From NCBI RefSeq assembly GCF_002086455.1, contig NZ_MVHC01000002.1, positions 186,001 to 250,000 of the forward strand: DNA of 64,000 nt. Reading direction: 5' to 3'. A program made the position numbers and the translations under genes. The stretch is from Mycolicibacter algericus DSM 45454 (GTDB lineage Bacteria > Actinomycetota > Actinomycetes > Mycobacteriales > Mycobacteriaceae). Each line of letters opens with the position of its first letter. Position 1 is the stretch's first letter. Below, one piece after another: positions 1-12,216 of the stretch. A model generated the notes under the pieces. It had not been told where the DNA came from. It ran no database searches and worked only from the letters and a program-made list of their open reading frames with translations.

Positions 1-50
1 AAAGCCCCCTCGGGCGGCGCCGAAAGGGTGCTTTCGCGACTGCTCGCCGG
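1..50 (-). repeat. Hairpin repeat, copy 1 (cut by window edge)
   Basis: On the minus strand the sequence GCGAGCAGTCGCGAAAGC is followed by a GC-rich middle and then by GGGGGCTTT at the window edge. The same left arm occurs at 54543 and 60818. In the 60.8 kb copy GGGGGCTTT begins the right arm and continues CGCGACTG, so this copy is most likely truncated only by the window boundary. It overlaps the 3' end of the mbtG reading frame. Confidence 0.6.
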
Positions 51-1280
51 GATGTGTGTGCCCAGGATCCGGTCGGACAGCAGGCCCAGGCAACTCAGGT
101 TGGGGAAACCCGGCCCCTGGGTCAGTCCGGCAAGGTTGGGCAGGAACAGTTTCGGGGTGACTCCGGCGACGGCCAGATCGTGGCCGACCGCCTCGGCCAA
201 CCGGTCTCCGGACAGCGGCCCGCCCAGGCCCAGCTCCAACAGGTCCAGGGTGTCCTGCCCGAACAGCGACACGAACCACAGCGGGTCGGCCCCGGAACCG
301 TCGATCACCAGGTCGAAGCCGTGCACGGTCTCGAAGTTCTCGCCGCCCCGATTGGTGCTCAGCGTCAACCGGATCCGGCCGTCACGAGCCACTGCGTGCG
401 CCACCCGACCACGGAGGTGCCGGATCCGGTCGTCGGCCAGCAGTGCGTCTTGCACCCGTGCCGAGAACACACCTCGGTCGGTGCGGGCCAGCGCATCCCG
501 TCGCTCGGCCAGTGTCAGCGCGGACCAGTCGGTCGGATCGGAGAACAGCGCGTTCTCGAAGAAGCCTTCTCCGCGGGTGAACAGCGTCACCTGCGGGGAG
601 ATCACGGTGATCGTCGAGACACGGTGTCGAAACAGCTCGTTGAGCATCGACGCGGCGGTTTCACCACCACCGATGACGGCCACCCGCGCAGCGCTGATCC
701 GGTCGGCCGCGGCCCGGTGCCAGAACTGCGCGATCGAGAGCACCAGTGGGTTACCGGGCAGGATCGACTTCTCGGCCTGGCCCGGACCGGTGATCATCAC
801 CGCGTCGGCGGCCACTTCGGTCTCCCGGGTGTGCAACGCCCAGCCGTCGCCGGCCACGGCCAGCCGATCGACCTCGCCGGGGACCACGGTCAGCGCCACG
901 GCATCCGCGACCCAACGAAGGTACTGGCTCCATCGCAGATGGGTGGGCGCCGGCCGGCCGCGGTCCACCCATTCGGCGAACTGGCCGGTGGCGATCAGGT
1001 AGGACTGCCAACTGTAACGGGTCATCCGCTCGTCGAGTTCGGCGTTGCGGCCCGCCACCAGCGCCGAGCGGTACGGGAAGCCGACGTCCTTCTCCGGGCT
1101 GGTTCCCAGCCGGTGTGCCCCGTCGGTCCAGCCACCGGTCGCCCGCCAGTTGGCGGCCACCTCGGTGCGTTCGACGGCGACGATCTCCGGTGTCGCGACA
1201 CCCATCTCACGCAACACCGCGGCCTTCGCGGCCACCGCGACCGCCTTGGCGCCCGCTCCTACCACCGCCAGGGTGCTCAT
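1..1280 (-). CDS. mbtG: MbtG, FAD/NADPH-dependent lysine N6-hydroxylase of mycobactin synthesis (3' end outside window)
   Basis: Hydroxylates the epsilon nitrogen of the lysine residues that become the hydroxamate iron ligands of mycobactin. The start ATG (1278-1280) overlaps the mbtF stop as ATGA. Visible motifs are an N-terminal FAD-binding glycine motif ([15 protein letters not shown]), an internal NADPH motif ([12 protein letters not shown]) and a C-terminal segment [20 protein letters not shown] typical of ornithine/lysine monooxygenases. The frame is open to the window edge with 426 complete codons, close to the roughly 430 residues expected. The last codons run into a hairpin repeat, so the native C-terminus may be repeat-derived. 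It is the last gene visible in the minus-strand mbtT-C-D-E-F-G run; mbtH, if present, would lie to the left. Confidence 0.9.
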   Translation of the reverse strand, partial: MSTLAVVGAGAKAVAVAAKAAVLREMGVATPEIVAVERTEVAANWRATGGWTDGAHRLGTSPEKDVGFPYRSALVAGRNAELDERMTRYSWQSYLIATGQFAEWVDRGRPAPTHLRWSQYLRWVADAVALTVVPGEVDRLAVAGDGWALHTRETEVAADAVMITGPGQAEKSILPGNPLVLSIAQFWHRAAADRISAARVAVIGGGETAASMLNELFRHRVSTITVISPQVTLFTRGEGFFENALFSDPTDWSALTLAERRDALARTDRGVFSARVQDALLADDRIRHLRGRVAHAVARDGRIRLTLSTNRGGENFETVHGFDLVIDGSGADPLWFVSLFGQDTLDLLELGLGGPLSGDRLAEAVGHDLAVAGVTPKLFLPNLAGLTQGPGFPNLSCLGLLSDRILGTHIPASSRESTLSAPPEGA

Positions 1281-4200
1281 GACAGCTCCTCCACCAGGTC
1301 GCGCAGGGCCCCGGTGAACAGTTCCTGCAGTTCGATGATCTCGGCGTCGCCGAGGATGTCGGGCAGCGTCCGCCACTGGGTCATCACCACCGGGCCCGCC
1401 CCGACGTCGGCCACCGCGGCGAAGATGCCCAGCTCGTGACGCACCGCCTGATCGGGTTCGGGCACCGACGGCAGGCCGGCGATCAGGTCGGGCGCCAGGG
1501 CCGGCCCGTCCCCGACCCGGTCGACGCGGCCCAGATAGTTCAACAGCAGTTGCGGACCCGGATGGCCGGAGAGCAGGGCTGCGGTGTCGTCACGCAGATA
1601 GGCCAGCAATCCGTAATCGATTCCGCTGCCGGGGATCTCGGCCAGTGCCCGCGCGACCCCAACCGGGTCGGCCTGATGAATCCGCAGCGGGTAGATCGAC
1701 GTCAGCAGCCCGGCGATGTCGGCGGAGTCGACGCGGCGACCCTGGTACACCAGGTCGTCGGCGCGTCCGTGGGTCTCCAATGCCAGCAGCGGTGCCGGGC
1801 TCTGCTGTCCGCGCCGAGTCCGCCAGGCCCGGATCATTCGCGCCGTCGCCGCCACCAGCAGATCATGCATCGGCGCACGCGAAGCCAGCAACGCTGCGGT
1901 GACTTCCGGGTCGGCGACCGCCACCGAAACCGTGAGGTCACCGGCGCGGTCGTGGTCCGGACGGACCCTCCGAGAGCCCAGTTGGGGATCGTCACCGGTG
2001 ATCTGGTCGGCCCAGAAGTCCACGGTGTCCAGGCGTTGCGCCCGCGCGCCCAGCGCCGCCGCCCAGCGCCGGTAGCCACTCCGCTCGGGCAGCGGAGCTG
2101 CGCCGGCCAGCGCGGCGTGCAATTCGCCCAGCACCACCTGCCACGACACCGGGTCAAGCGCCAGTACGTGTGCGCACAGCAACAGCACGCCGGTCCCGGT
2201 CGGCGGACGCAGCCATGCCGCGCGCAACAGCACCCCGTTCTCGGGGTCCAGAGCCGCCAACAGATTGGCGCCGTGCTCGGTGACCGCAGTGAGATCAGCC
2301 GGCCCGTCGGCGCCAACGGCGATTTCGGTGAGGACGTCGGCGGGTTCGACCGGGCACAGCGTCAGCGTGTCCGGGTCGAGGCGTGCGCGCAGCACCGGGT
2401 GCGCGGCGACGATCGCAGCCAGCGCCGACCGCAACTGGCCCGCGTCGATGTCGGCCGGCACCCGAACCGCCTCGACCTGCCCGAGCCGGCGCGGACTGCC
2501 GTGCTGGTAGAGCCAACGGCCGGCCGGCAGCAGCGGGATCGGCCCGTCATCCGCGGCGGCTTCGGCGTCGGCTTGGCCGGCTTCAGCCGCTTCAGTGGCT
2601 TCAGCATCCAGGGCGGCGGCCATGTCCCGGATCGTGGTGCAGGTCAATGCGGTCCGCGGACGCAACGGCAGTCCGGCCCGGCGGGCCGCCCGCACCATCG
2701 CCAACGCAACGATGCTGTCCAGGCCCAGGTCGCGTAGATCGGTCTCGACGCCGGGCGCCGGGCTTTCCGGGCCGGCGAAGATCTCGGCCATCAGCTCGAC
2801 CAATATCCGCTCGGTCTCGGTCGCCGGCTCATCGCCGACACCGCCAACGGGCCCGGCCTGGGCGAGCAGCGCCAGCAGCTCTTCAGCGTCCAGCTTTCCG
2901 TTGGGGGTCAAGGGCATCGACTTCACTACGACGATCCTGGCCGGCACCAGGTACGCCGGCAGCCGGGCACCGACCGCTGTCCGCACCCGGGCCGCGTCCA
3001 GGCCGGTGCCGGAGACGAAGCCGGCCAGTTGCGTTCCGGTGGCGCCGTCCACGGGCAGCACCGCCGCTGCCGCCACCCCGGTCGCCGCGGCCAGGGCTGC
3101 TTCGACTTCGGCGACCTCGACCCGGTAGCCGCGCACCTTGACCTGGTCGTCGGCCCGGCCGAGATAGACCAGGCGACCATCGGCCCGGCGCCGGACCAGA
3201 TCTCCGGTGCGATACATCCGGCCGCCGGCGCCAAACGGGTCGGCAATGTAGCGGGCCGCGGTCGCGCCGGCCCGGCCCAGATAGCCGCGGGTGACCTGCG
3301 CACCGGCCAGGTACAGTTCGCCGGCCACCCCGTCGGGCACCTCCCGCAATGCGGAGTCCAGCACGTGAGCGGTCATGCCCCGCACCGGTTCTCCGATCAC
3401 CGGCACCTCGGCGTGGGCGACGTCGGCGACGACGGCCTCCACCGTGGTCTCGGTGGGGCCGTAGCAGTTGTGCACCGCGACCGACGATGCCGCCGACACC
3501 GACCGCAGCCTCGTCCAGACGTGCGGGGCGATCGCCTCGCCGCCGAGGGCCAGCACGGTGAGGCGGTGCGCGGCGTGCGCGTCGAGCAGACCGGCGTCGA
3601 ACAGCTGGGTGAACATCGACGGCGACGTGTCGATCATGTCCAGCCGGTGTCGCCGGATACCGTCGATGATCGCCTCGGCATCGCGCATCTCCTCGGCCGA
3701 GAACAGGTGCACGGCCTGCCCGCCCAGCAGACCGACCAGCGGCTGCCAGCTCGCGTCGAAACTCAGTGACCAGGCGTGCGCGACGCGCAGTGGCCGTCCC
3801 AGGTGGGCCATCGCCGGCGCGTACATGCGCTGCTGATGGTCGGCGAAGTACGACGTCAGCGCCCGGTGGGTGCCGATGACGCCTTTGGGCTCGCCGGTGG
3901 AACCGGAGGTGAAGATGACATAGGCGGCGGAGTCCGGGTGGATCCCCGCCGGTGTGGGGCACCGCACCGCAGCATCGGATCGCAACTCGGCCAACAGCTC
4001 GGCGGTCAAGGTGAGCTTCGGATCGGCTTGGCGCAGAATCGATTCGATCCGATTCTTCGGCAGATCGACATCGATCGGCACGTAGGCTGCTCCGGACTGC
4101 AGCACGGCCAGGATGGCGATGACCGAATCGGCCGAGCGCGGCAGCGCGATCGCAACCCGATCCTCGGGACCGATTCCGCGCCCGGCCAGTGCCTGCGCCA

Positions 4201-5689
4201 GCCGGCTCGACTCGGCCTCCAGTTGGGCATAGGTCAGGGTCTGGCGCTCACCGGTGAGCGCCGGGCTGTCCGGATGGCCTGCGGCCGCGGCGGCGAACAG
4301 TGCGGGCACGGTCGCCGCTGGCGCAGCCACCGGCGAGCTGCGCCGGGACCGTTCGACGGGCAACAGCACGTCCAGGTCGGCGACGCGCGGCCGCGCCGGG
4401 TCGACCAGTTGGCGCAGCAGCTGCAGCAGTCGCCGGCCCAGGTCCGGCACCGACAGTTCGCCCAGTGCCGCCGGCACCGCTTCCAGCAGCAGGGTGAGCC
4501 TGCCGTCGCGCGGCGGATAGCTGACCACGGTCAGCGGATAGTGGGTCAGGCTCTCCACGGCGACCGGGATGAACTGCACCCCGTCCGGCGTGGTCACCCC
4601 GGCTGCCGCCGACCCGATCGGGGCGTTCTCGAACACGAGCAGGGTGTCGAAGACAGCGCTACGTGCAGCCCGTTGCACCGATGCCAGGCTGAGGTAGCCC
4701 AAGTCGCGCATCGCCGCGGTATCCCGTTGCAGGGCTTGGCAGACGGTGACCACCTCGGCGCCGGCCGGAGTGGCAGCGACTACGGGAACGGTATTGATGA
4801 ACAGGCCGACCATGGATTCGACGCCGGTGAGCTGCTGGGGCCGGCCCGACACCACCGCACCGAACGCCACCTCGCGACGGTCGGTGAGTCGGCCGAGCAG
4901 CACCGCCCAGGCGAACTGCAGCACGGTATTCAAAGTCAGCCCGTTTCGGCGGGCCCACTCGGTCAGCCGGGCGGTGTCGTCGGGATCCAGGGCCACCTCG
5001 TGGGTCTGCGGCATGACGCTGCCCAGCTCGGTTCGCTCGCCGTCAGCCAGGATGGTCGGCGCGGTCAGTGGCGCCAGGTACTCGCGCCACCGCTCGGTGG
5101 CGGCGGTGACATCCTGGGCGGCCAGCCAGCCGATGTAGTCGCGGTAGGGACGCGGCGCGGGCAACGGGTCGGTGCCGCCGGCGCGGTAGATCGCCACCAG
5201 TTCGTCGAAGAACACCGCCATCGACCAGCCGTCGACCAGCAGGTGGTGCACGGTGAGAATCAGCCGGTGCCGATCGGGCGCCGAGCGGGCCAGCACGAAG
5301 CGCAGCAGCGGGCCGCGGGCAAGGTCGAAGTTGGTGGTGCGTTCGCTACGTGCTATCTCGTCGAATTCATTTGGTGCCGCGTCGATTTCGCGCCACGGGA
5401 GCGTGACGTCGGCCGGTATGATCTGTACCGGGTGCGGCAGGTCGGCATCCCAGAACGACGCCCGCAGGTTGGCGTGCCGGCCCAGCATGGCCTCGGCACT
5501 CCGGCGCAGCAGTTGCGCGTCGACGGCCCCGACGATGTCGATGACGAACTGCACGGTGTAGACGTCAACCCCGTCGTCAACTTCAGCAGCGAGTTTGGCC
5601 AGCGAGAACAGCCCCTGCTGCAGCGGGGACAGCGCCAGCACGTCCTCGATCGATGACGCGGTGTTGCGCTGTGTTGCGGCCTCCGTCAC
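1277..5689 (-). CDS. mbtF: MbtF, terminal mycobactin NRPS (C-A-PCP-E/C-like)
   Basis: 1,470 residues, near the about 1,460 of M. tuberculosis MbtF. Domains in order: condensation (HHLLVDGWS, ~residues 140-160), adenylation with the full motif set ([28 protein letters not shown]), a carrier site (DLGLDSI), then a terminal domain of epimerisation type ([22 protein letters not shown]). My reading of the adenylation pocket is D-A-Q-D-L-L-C-V-E-K, with the canonical Asp that binds the alpha-amino group. The expected role is loading the last lysine and releasing it as the caprolactam. The terminal domain reads AHVLALD where HHxxxD is usual, so the first His is Ala; this suggests a release/cyclisation role rather than true epimerisation. 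Start ATG overlaps the mbtE stop by four bases; stop overlaps the mbtG start. Confidence 0.93.
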   Translation of the reverse strand: MTEAATQRNTASSIEDVLALSPLQQGLFSLAKLAAEVDDGVDVYTVQFVIDIVGAVDAQLLRRSAEAMLGRHANLRASFWDADLPHPVQIIPADVTLPWREIDAAPNEFDEIARSERTTNFDLARGPLLRFVLARSAPDRHRLILTVHHLLVDGWSMAVFFDELVAIYRAGGTDPLPAPRPYRDYIGWLAAQDVTAATERWREYLAPLTAPTILADGERTELGSVMPQTHEVALDPDDTARLTEWARRNGLTLNTVLQFAWAVLLGRLTDRREVAFGAVVSGRPQQLTGVESMVGLFINTVPVVAATPAGAEVVTVCQALQRDTAAMRDLGYLSLASVQRAARSAVFDTLLVFENAPIGSAAAGVTTPDGVQFIPVAVESLTHYPLTVVSYPPRDGRLTLLLEAVPAALGELSVPDLGRRLLQLLRQLVDPARPRVADLDVLLPVERSRRSSPVAAPAATVPALFAAAAAGHPDSPALTGERQTLTYAQLEAESSRLAQALAGRGIGPEDRVAIALPRSADSVIAILAVLQSGAAYVPIDVDLPKNRIESILRQADPKLTLTAELLAELRSDAAVRCPTPAGIHPDSAAYVIFTSGSTGEPKGVIGTHRALTSYFADHQQRMYAPAMAHLGRPLRVAHAWSLSFDASWQPLVGLLGGQAVHLFSAEEMRDAEAIIDGIRRHRLDMIDTSPSMFTQLFDAGLLDAHAAHRLTVLALGGEAIAPHVWTRLRSVSAASSVAVHNCYGPTETTVEAVVADVAHAEVPVIGEPVRGMTAHVLDSALREVPDGVAGELYLAGAQVTRGYLGRAGATAARYIADPFGAGGRMYRTGDLVRRRADGRLVYLGRADDQVKVRGYRVEVAEVEAALAAATGVAAAAVLPVDGATGTQLAGFVSGTGLDAARVRTAVGARLPAYLVPARIVVVKSMPLTPNGKLDAEELLALLAQAGPVGGVGDEPATETERILVELMAEIFAGPESPAPGVETDLRDLGLDSIVALAMVRAARRAGLPLRPRTALTCTTIRDMAAALDAEATEAAEAGQADAEAAADDGPIPLLPAGRWLYQHGSPRRLGQVEAVRVPADIDAGQLRSALAAIVAAHPVLRARLDPDTLTLCPVEPADVLTEIAVGADGPADLTAVTEHGANLLAALDPENGVLLRAAWLRPPTGTGVLLLCAHVLALDPVSWQVVLGELHAALAGAAPLPERSGYRRWAAALGARAQRLDTVDFWADQITGDDPQLGSRRVRPDHDRAGDLTVSVAVADPEVTAALLASRAPMHDLLVAATARMIRAWRTRRGQQSPAPLLALETHGRADDLVYQGRRVDSADIAGLLTSIYPLRIHQADPVGVARALAEIPGSGIDYGLLAYLRDDTAALLSGHPGPQLLLNYLGRVDRVGDGPALAPDLIAGLPSVPEPDQAVRHELGIFAAVADVGAGPVVMTQWRTLPDILGDAEIIELQELFTGALRDLVEELS

Positions 5690-8600
5690 GGTGAGTCGCC
5701 CCAGCTCGCGGTGAGATCGGCCAGCGCATCACTGCTCAATCCCGAGACACTCATCGGGGCGAACGCCGTGTCGGCGGCGGTATCGGTACCGCCCCCGGCC
5801 GCGGCAAGGCGGTCGGCCGCGGCGGCCAGTCCGGCGAATGTCGGGTGCTCGAAGATCATCCGCGGGTCGACGTCGAGTCCGGCGGCGCGCGCGCGGGCGG
5901 CCAGTTGCACCGAGAGGATGCTGTCGCCGCCGAGCTCGAAGAATCCGTCACTGCGGCCGATGCGTTCGACGCCGAGCAACTCGGCACAGATGCCCACCAG
6001 TGTCTTCTCGGTGGCGGTCACCGGCGGGTCTGCCTCCCCGCGGGTGGCCACCGCCGGCTGCGGCAGGGCCGGCCGGTTCAGCTTCCCCGAGTCGGTCAGT
6101 GGCATGGCCTCCAGCACCGTCAGCGACGACGGCACCATGTAGCCGGGCAGCTCCGCAGCCAGCGCGGCGCGCACCGACGCGACGAACGGCGCCGCGTCGG
6201 CGACCGGCTCGGCCGGCACCAGGTAGCCGGCCAGCGTGGTGGCACCCCGCTGTTCCCAGGTCCGGGCGGCAGCCGTCGCCACCCCGGGGGCAGCGCGCAA
6301 CGCGGCCTCGACCTCGGCCAGCTCGACCCGGAAGCCGCGCACCTTGACCTGGTGGTCGGTGCGGCCGACGAACTCGAGTACCCCGTCGGTACTCCAGCGG
6401 GCCCGGTCCCCGCTGCGGTAGAGCCGGTCACCGGGGCTGAACGGGTTGGCCACGAATCGGGTGGCGGTCAGCCCGGGCCGCTTCCAGTAGGCCTGCACGA
6501 TCTGCGGACCTGCGTAGTAGACCTCGCCGACGACACCGGGCGGCACCGGCCGCAGCGCGTCGTCGAGCAGGTAGGCCTGCGAGCCAGGTGTGGGCCGGCC
6601 GAGTTTCGGTGTGGGAGGCGTCAACTCGCCGCGCACCGCGGCCCCGGAGGTCTCGGTGGCACCGAAGTTGTTGAGCAGTTGGGTATTCGAGTCGAGCACC
6701 GCGGTCAGCCGGGCCAGCAGGTCCGCCGAGACCGGCTCGCCGCTGCAGACCAGCCGGCGCAGACCGCGGACCGCATCGGGTGCCGAATCCACCAGCACCG
6801 AGATGAGGCTGGCCACCGCGGTCACCTGGGCGACCCGTTCGGCTGTGATCAGCCGGGCCAGGGCTTCGGGATCGCGGAACTCGTTGTCGTCGGCCAAAAT
6901 CATCGTCGCCCCGGCGGCCAGCCCGGCCAGCAACTCCATCCCGCCCTCGAGGAACGTCATCGAGGACTGGGCCAGCCGGATGTCCTCACCGGTAACCGGA
7001 TAGTGGGCGAGCTGCCAGTTCAGCCGTGCGCTCATCGAACGGTGGGTGCCCAGCACGCCCTTGGGCACGCCGGTGGACCCGGAGGTGAACACCAGATACA
7101 TCGGGTCGTCCGGGTGCGGCACCGGAAGATCCGATCCGGCAGCCTCTTTCGCCAATTCGGCTTGCACGTCAGCGTCGTCCAGGCACAGCAGTGTCGCCCC
7201 GTCCGGCATCGCGTCACGGGTCGTCGAGCTGACGACGATCACCTTCGGCGCGGCGGGGTCGGAGAACACGTCGTCGACCATGAACTCCAGGCGCTGCCGC
7301 GGATAGCCGGGGTCCAGCGGGAAGTAGCCGGCACCTGCCTTCATGATCCCGACCAGCGCCACGACCAGGTCCAGGTCACGCCGAACCGACAGGCCCACCA
7401 GGGTTCCGGGCTGCACGCCCGCCTCGATCAACAGCCCGGCGAGCCGGTCGGATCGGCTGTGCAGGTCCGGATAGGTCAGCTCGGCTCCGGCGCAGCGCAC
7501 CGCGACACCGTCGAAGCTGCGGCTCGGCGCGAGCACCTCGGCGATCGTCTGCGGATCACCGTCGCCTATCGGCGCACCCTTGCTCCACTGGTTGAGGATG
7601 CGGTCGCGTTGTTCGTCGTCGATCAGGCCGATGTCGCGCAGCGTGCGCTCCGGCGCGCCGGCCATCGCCGCCAGCACCCGGCCCAGCCAGTCGGCCAGTC
7701 GCTGCACGGTGGATCGTTCGTAGAGGTCGGTGCGGTAGATCAGGTGGCCGTCGTAGCCGGCGCCGTCGCCGGTGGCGTTGGTGGCGAACAGGTTCACCGA
7801 CAGGTCGGCGTGCGCGATGTCGAACGTCGGCATCACGGTGCGGAAGACCAGGTCGTCGCCACCATCGCCGCTGTCTCCGCCGTTGATGACATGGGTGACC
7901 TCGGCGGCGTCGCGTACGTGCACCACCACCTGGAACAGCGGGTTGCGCGACAGCGTCCGGACCGGGTTGAGCGCCTCGACCAGTCGATCGAACGGCAGGT
8001 CGGCGTTCGCGTAGGCCCCCAGCGCCACTTCGCGTGCCCGTAACACCACATCGCGCAGTGTCGGGTTGCCGTCCAACCGGTTTCGCAACACCACGATGTT
8101 GACGAAGAACCCGACCAGGTTGTCCAGCGCGTTGTCGGTTCGGCCGGCGACCGGCACGCCGAGCGGGATGTCGTCGCCGCTGCCCGCCAGATGCAGCAGC
8201 ACCGCGACCGCGGCCTGCACCACCATGAACTCGGTGGCGCCGGTGTCGCGGGCCAACGCCGCCAGCCCGGCCCGCACCTGGGGGGAGACGGTGAAGGCAA
8301 CGGAGTCGCCGGCCCCGTCCGCGGTGGCCGGTCGCGGGAAGTCGGGTCGCGGGCCGGTGTCATCGGCCAGTCCGGCGAGTTGTTCCATCCAGTAGCGGCG
8401 CTGCGCGTCGATCAACCCGGATTCGTCGAGCAGCAGCTCCCCCTGCCAGTGCGCGAAGTCGGCATACCGCAAAGCCGGCGGCGGCCACGACGGTGCACTG
8501 CCGGCAGCCCGGGATTGGTAGGCGATCAGCAGGTCGGTGAAGAGCACCTCGACCGACCAGTGGTCGGCGGCGATGTGGTGCACCACCAGTGACAGCACCC

Positions 8601-11600
8601 GCTCATCGCCGGGTAGGTGCAGCAGTGCCGTCCGGATCGGCCAATCCTGCTCCAAGTCGAAGGCGCCAGCGCGCTGTTCGTCGAGCCGGTCACGGGTCCA
8701 CCGCTCGACCGCTTCCGGATCGCTGTCCGGGCAACGCAGTTCGGCTACCTCGACCGGTACGGGCGGGTTGATGATCTGGTGGGGCACGCCGTCGATCTCA
8801 CAGAATGTGGTGCGCAGGCTGTCGTGGCGGGCCACCACGTCGTTGATCGCAGCGGTCAGCGCGGCGGTGTCGCAGGGGCCGGTGAGCCGGGCCGACAGCG
8901 GGATGTTGTCGTCGGTCGCCCGCGGGTTCAGCCGGTAGGCGAACCAGGTGCGCAGCTGGGACGCCGACACCGGAAGCGGCCCGGTTCGGGGCACCGCGAC
9001 CAGCGGCGGGCGACCCGCCCCGGTCTGTCCGGCCGGCGCCCGATCGATCGCGGCGGCCAGCCGGGCCACCGTGCTTGCCTCGAAGATGTCGCGGATGCCG
9101 ATCTCTACGCCGCACCGGGCGCGGATCTCGGCGACCAGCTTGGTGGCCAGCAGCGAGTGACCACCGAGGTCGAAGAACGAGTCGTCGGCGCCGACCTGCT
9201 CCCGGTCGAGTAGCTGCGAGAACAGTAGCGCCACCGTGTGTTCGGTGTCGGTCTGCGGCTCTCGATAGGGGGCCGACTCGAAGGGCTGCGGGTCGGGCAG
9301 CGCGGCCCGGTCGATCTTGCCGTGGGCGGTGATCGGGATGTCGTCGACCACCACGTAGGCCGCCGGGGCCATGTATTCGGGCAGCGCGGCCGCCACCCGG
9401 GCCCGGATCCGGGGGATCTCAACCGTGTCTTCATCCGCGTCACGCTCCGCGGGTGTCAGGTAGGCGACCAGGCTGCGGCCGAGCCCGGGCAGGTCGGAGA
9501 CGAGCACCACGCACTGACCCACACTGGGGTCGACCGAAATCGCCGAGGCCACCTCGCCGAGCTCGATGCGAAAGCCGCGGACCTTCACCTGGTCGTCGGC
9601 GCGGCCGATGAATTCCAGATCGCCGGCAGCGTTGCGACGCGCCAGGTCACCGGTGCGGTACAGCCGTCCTCCCGGTGTCCACGGGTCGGCGACGAAGCGT
9701 TCGGCGGTCAGGCCGGGACGGTCGAAGTAGCCGCGTGCGACATGTGTTCCGCCGATGTAGATCTCGCCGATCACCCCGACCGGCACCGGCTGCAGCGCGT
9801 CGTCGAGCAGCCACATGGTGGTGTTGATGTTGGGACTGCCGATCGGCACGACCCGGTTGCCCTGCGCGCCCTCCACCTTGTAGCGCGACGAGTTGACCAC
9901 CGTCTCGGTGGGGCCGTAGAAGTTGTGCAGCATCGCATCGAAGGTGGCATGGAACTTGTCCGCCAACTCGCCCGGCAGCGGTTCGCCGCCGATCGGGATG
10001 CGTCGCAGGGTGCGCCACTGTTTGACCCCGGGCAGCGACAGGAACAGCCCCAGCAGTGAGGGTACGAAGTGCATGGCGGTGACGCCCTCGCGCTGCAGTA
10101 GATCGGTCAGGTAGCCGATGTCGCGCAGCCCGTCGGGACGCGGAATCACCAGCCGGGCGCCGTTGCCCAGCGTGCCGAACAGTTCACCGATAGACACGTC
10201 GAAGCTGGGCGAGGCGACCTGCAGCAGCACGTCGGTGTCGTCGATGGCGTACTCGTCTCCGAACCAGGTCAGGTACTCGGTGATCGGAACGTGGGACACC
10301 TCGACGCCCTTGGGCAGGCCGGTCGATCCCGAGGTGTAGATGAGGTAGGCCAGGTTATCCGGCCGTAGCGGGCGCACCCGGTCGGCGTCGGTCGGGTCGG
10401 TGTCGGGCCGATCGGCCAACGCCTCGGGCGTGAGGGGCTCGCGCATCACCAGGGCGGCCCGGGCGTCGCCCAGGATGAACTCGATGCGGTCCGCCGGATA
10501 TTCGGGGTCGACGGGAACGTAGGCCGCGCCGGCCTTGGCGATGCCCAGCGCCGTGACCACCAAGTCGACCGAGCGACCGAAGAGCACCGCAACCTTGTCC
10601 TCGGTGCCGATACCGGCGGCGATCAGATGATGCGCGATCCGGTTGGCACGGGCGTTGATCTCAGCGTAGGTGTAGCGACCGTCATCGTCGACGACGGCGA
10701 TGGCATCCGGGGTCAGCGCCGCCCGGTCGGCGACCAGTGCGCCGAGCGTCGTCGGAGCGGCGCTGAAGTTCGGTCCGCGAGACGCGGCCTCCAGCCAGTG
10801 ACGGTCGTCGTCTCCGAGCATGTCGAGTTCGCTGACGGCCGCCTGCGGTTGTGCGACGGCGGCGCCCAGCAGTTGCACCAGGTGTCGCAGCAGTTGGTCG
10901 ACGAGCGCTTCATCGAGCACGTCGTGCAGGTATTCGGCTTCGATCAGCGCGCCGCCGTCGTGGGAGCCACCGGCCTCAACCATGATCCCCAAGGGCAGTT
11001 GGGCGATCTTGCCGCGGTAATCGGCTCGGACACACGTAATTCCGTCCGGCTGGAAACCGTCACCGCCGGCGGACCGGAATCCGAAGCTGAGCCGGGTGAG
11101 CCGCTCCACGCCCCCGTGCCGGCGGTCCGGGTTGAGCTCGCGGACGACCCGGTCGAGATTGATGCCTTGGTGGGCGAACGCACCCAGTGCGGTGTCGCGG
11201 GTGCGGGTCAGCAGGTCACTGAATCGGTCAGATGCGGTGACCCGGGCACGCAGCACCACGGTATTGCCGAAGTAGCCGATGGCCTCCTCGGTGCCGGCCG
11301 TTCGGTTGAGAACGGGTGAGGCGATCAGGAAGTCATCGGTGCCGGTGTAGCGGTAGATCAGCGCGGACAGCGCCGCCGCGACCACCATGTAGGGCGTCGC
11401 GCCGTTGTCGCGGGCCAGATCGGTGATGCCGTCCATCAATTCGGCCGGCAGCGGCCGGGTGCACAGCCCGGCCCGCAGGGTGTGGGGTATCGCGGAGCCG
11501 CGCGGGCCCGGCAGTTCCAGCGGGTCGGGCGGCTCGGCCAGCAGGGTGCGCCAGTAGTCCAGGTCGGCGCCGTGATCGGAGACCGGTGGTGTGCTGACCA

Positions 11601-12216
11601 CAGGCGCGGGCGGGCGGGCGGCGAACGCATCCGGGTCGGTGTAGGCGGCGGTCAGATCGGCGAAGAAAACCGGCCAGCAGGCGTCGTCCCAGGCGATATG
11701 GTGGGCGACCAGCAGCAGAATGTGTTCGTCGGGCCCGAGCCGGATCACGGTGAGCCGCAACGGGGCATCGGATTCCAGCCGGAACGGAGTGGCGAACTCG
11801 CGCTGGGCCAGCACCTCCAGCCGCAGTGCCCGGGCCTGTCCGGCGAGGTCGGACAAGTCGTGTTCGGTGCAGGTCGGCGTGACCGCTGCCAGCACCGGCC
11901 GCGGCTCGCCGTTGTCATCGACGCCATACGTGGTGCGTAGCAACGGGTGACGGTCGGCCACCGCGGCCAGCGCTGTGCGCAACCGGCCGCCATCCAGCCG
12001 GCCCGACAGCCGGTAGGAGACCGAGATGTTGGCGACAGTGCCGTCGGGGTCCAGCGCCTGGACGAACCACATCCGGCGCTGCCCGTCGTTCATCGCGGGT
12101 TCGGCGGGTTCGGTGGTCGGCGCGGTTCCGGCCAGCCCGCGTTCGGCGAGCCGGCGGCGCAGCAACTCCAGTCGCAACTCGGTCGCGTCGGTTGACTGGT
12201 CGACGGTGTCAGTCAT
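5686..12216 (-). CDS. mbtE: MbtE, two-module mycobactin NRPS (C-A-PCP-C-A-PCP)
   Basis: 2,176 residues, about 490 more than M. tuberculosis MbtE as I recall it. Module 1: condensation (HHIAWDD), adenylation ([28 protein letters not shown]), carrier Ser near residue 1021 (GGHSLL). Module 2: condensation (HHIAADHWS), adenylation ([28 protein letters not shown]), carrier Ser near residue 2099 (GGDSIL). Read against the standard ten-residue code, A1 gives D-V-G-H-I-I-F-V-N-K. A2 gives L-E-M-A-L-C-N-G-A-K: the Asp that grips the alpha-amino group is Leu (residue ~1756) and an acid follows it. Module 1 should load the first lysine; the job of A2 is unclear (beta-amino or other acid, or inactive). 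Coupled to mbtD and mbtF by ATGA overlaps. Confidence 0.92.
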   Translation of the reverse strand: MTDTVDQSTDATELRLELLRRRLAERGLAGTAPTTEPAEPAMNDGQRRMWFVQALDPDGTVANISVSYRLSGRLDGGRLRTALAAVADRHPLLRTTYGVDDNGEPRPVLAAVTPTCTEHDLSDLAGQARALRLEVLAQREFATPFRLESDAPLRLTVIRLGPDEHILLLVAHHIAWDDACWPVFFADLTAAYTDPDAFAARPPAPVVSTPPVSDHGADLDYWRTLLAEPPDPLELPGPRGSAIPHTLRAGLCTRPLPAELMDGITDLARDNGATPYMVVAAALSALIYRYTGTDDFLIASPVLNRTAGTEEAIGYFGNTVVLRARVTASDRFSDLLTRTRDTALGAFAHQGINLDRVVRELNPDRRHGGVERLTRLSFGFRSAGGDGFQPDGITCVRADYRGKIAQLPLGIMVEAGGSHDGGALIEAEYLHDVLDEALVDQLLRHLVQLLGAAVAQPQAAVSELDMLGDDDRHWLEAASRGPNFSAAPTTLGALVADRAALTPDAIAVVDDDGRYTYAEINARANRIAHHLIAAGIGTEDKVAVLFGRSVDLVVTALGIAKAGAAYVPVDPEYPADRIEFILGDARAALVMREPLTPEALADRPDTDPTDADRVRPLRPDNLAYLIYTSGSTGLPKGVEVSHVPITEYLTWFGDEYAIDDTDVLLQVASPSFDVSIGELFGTLGNGARLVIPRPDGLRDIGYLTDLLQREGVTAMHFVPSLLGLFLSLPGVKQWRTLRRIPIGGEPLPGELADKFHATFDAMLHNFYGPTETVVNSSRYKVEGAQGNRVVPIGSPNINTTMWLLDDALQPVPVGVIGEIYIGGTHVARGYFDRPGLTAERFVADPWTPGGRLYRTGDLARRNAAGDLEFIGRADDQVKVRGFRIELGEVASAISVDPSVGQCVVLVSDLPGLGRSLVAYLTPAERDADEDTVEIPRIRARVAAALPEYMAPAAYVVVDDIPITAHGKIDRAALPDPQPFESAPYREPQTDTEHTVALLFSQLLDREQVGADDSFFDLGGHSLLATKLVAEIRARCGVEIGIRDIFEASTVARLAAAIDRAPAGQTGAGRPPLVAVPRTGPLPVSASQLRTWFAYRLNPRATDDNIPLSARLTGPCDTAALTAAINDVVARHDSLRTTFCEIDGVPHQIINPPVPVEVAELRCPDSDPEAVERWTRDRLDEQRAGAFDLEQDWPIRTALLHLPGDERVLSLVVHHIAADHWSVEVLFTDLLIAYQSRAAGSAPSWPPPALRYADFAHWQGELLLDESGLIDAQRRYWMEQLAGLADDTGPRPDFPRPATADGAGDSVAFTVSPQVRAGLAALARDTGATEFMVVQAAVAVLLHLAGSGDDIPLGVPVAGRTDNALDNLVGFFVNIVVLRNRLDGNPTLRDVVLRAREVALGAYANADLPFDRLVEALNPVRTLSRNPLFQVVVHVRDAAEVTHVINGGDSGDGGDDLVFRTVMPTFDIAHADLSVNLFATNATGDGAGYDGHLIYRTDLYERSTVQRLADWLGRVLAAMAGAPERTLRDIGLIDDEQRDRILNQWSKGAPIGDGDPQTIAEVLAPSRSFDGVAVRCAGAELTYPDLHSRSDRLAGLLIEAGVQPGTLVGLSVRRDLDLVVALVGIMKAGAGYFPLDPGYPRQRLEFMVDDVFSDPAAPKVIVVSSTTRDAMPDGATLLCLDDADVQAELAKEAAGSDLPVPHPDDPMYLVFTSGSTGVPKGVLGTHRSMSARLNWQLAHYPVTGEDIRLAQSSMTFLEGGMELLAGLAAGATMILADDNEFRDPEALARLITAERVAQVTAVASLISVLVDSAPDAVRGLRRLVCSGEPVSADLLARLTAVLDSNTQLLNNFGATETSGAAVRGELTPPTPKLGRPTPGSQAYLLDDALRPVPPGVVGEVYYAGPQIVQAYWKRPGLTATRFVANPFSPGDRLYRSGDRARWSTDGVLEFVGRTDHQVKVRGFRVELAEVEAALRAAPGVATAAARTWEQRGATTLAGYLVPAEPVADAAPFVASVRAALAAELPGYMVPSSLTVLEAMPLTDSGKLNRPALPQPAVATRGEADPPVTATEKTLVGICAELLGVERIGRSDGFFELGGDSILSVQLAARARAAGLDVDPRMIFEHPTFAGLAAAADRLAAAGGGTDTAADTAFAPMSVSGLSSDALADLTASWGDSP

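Noticed and set aside
3776..5656. A 626-residue open frame on the plus strand opposite mbtF
   Set aside because: It is the antisense of conserved NRPS domains, Arg/Gln/His-rich with no family motif, typical of shadow frames in GC-rich DNA.
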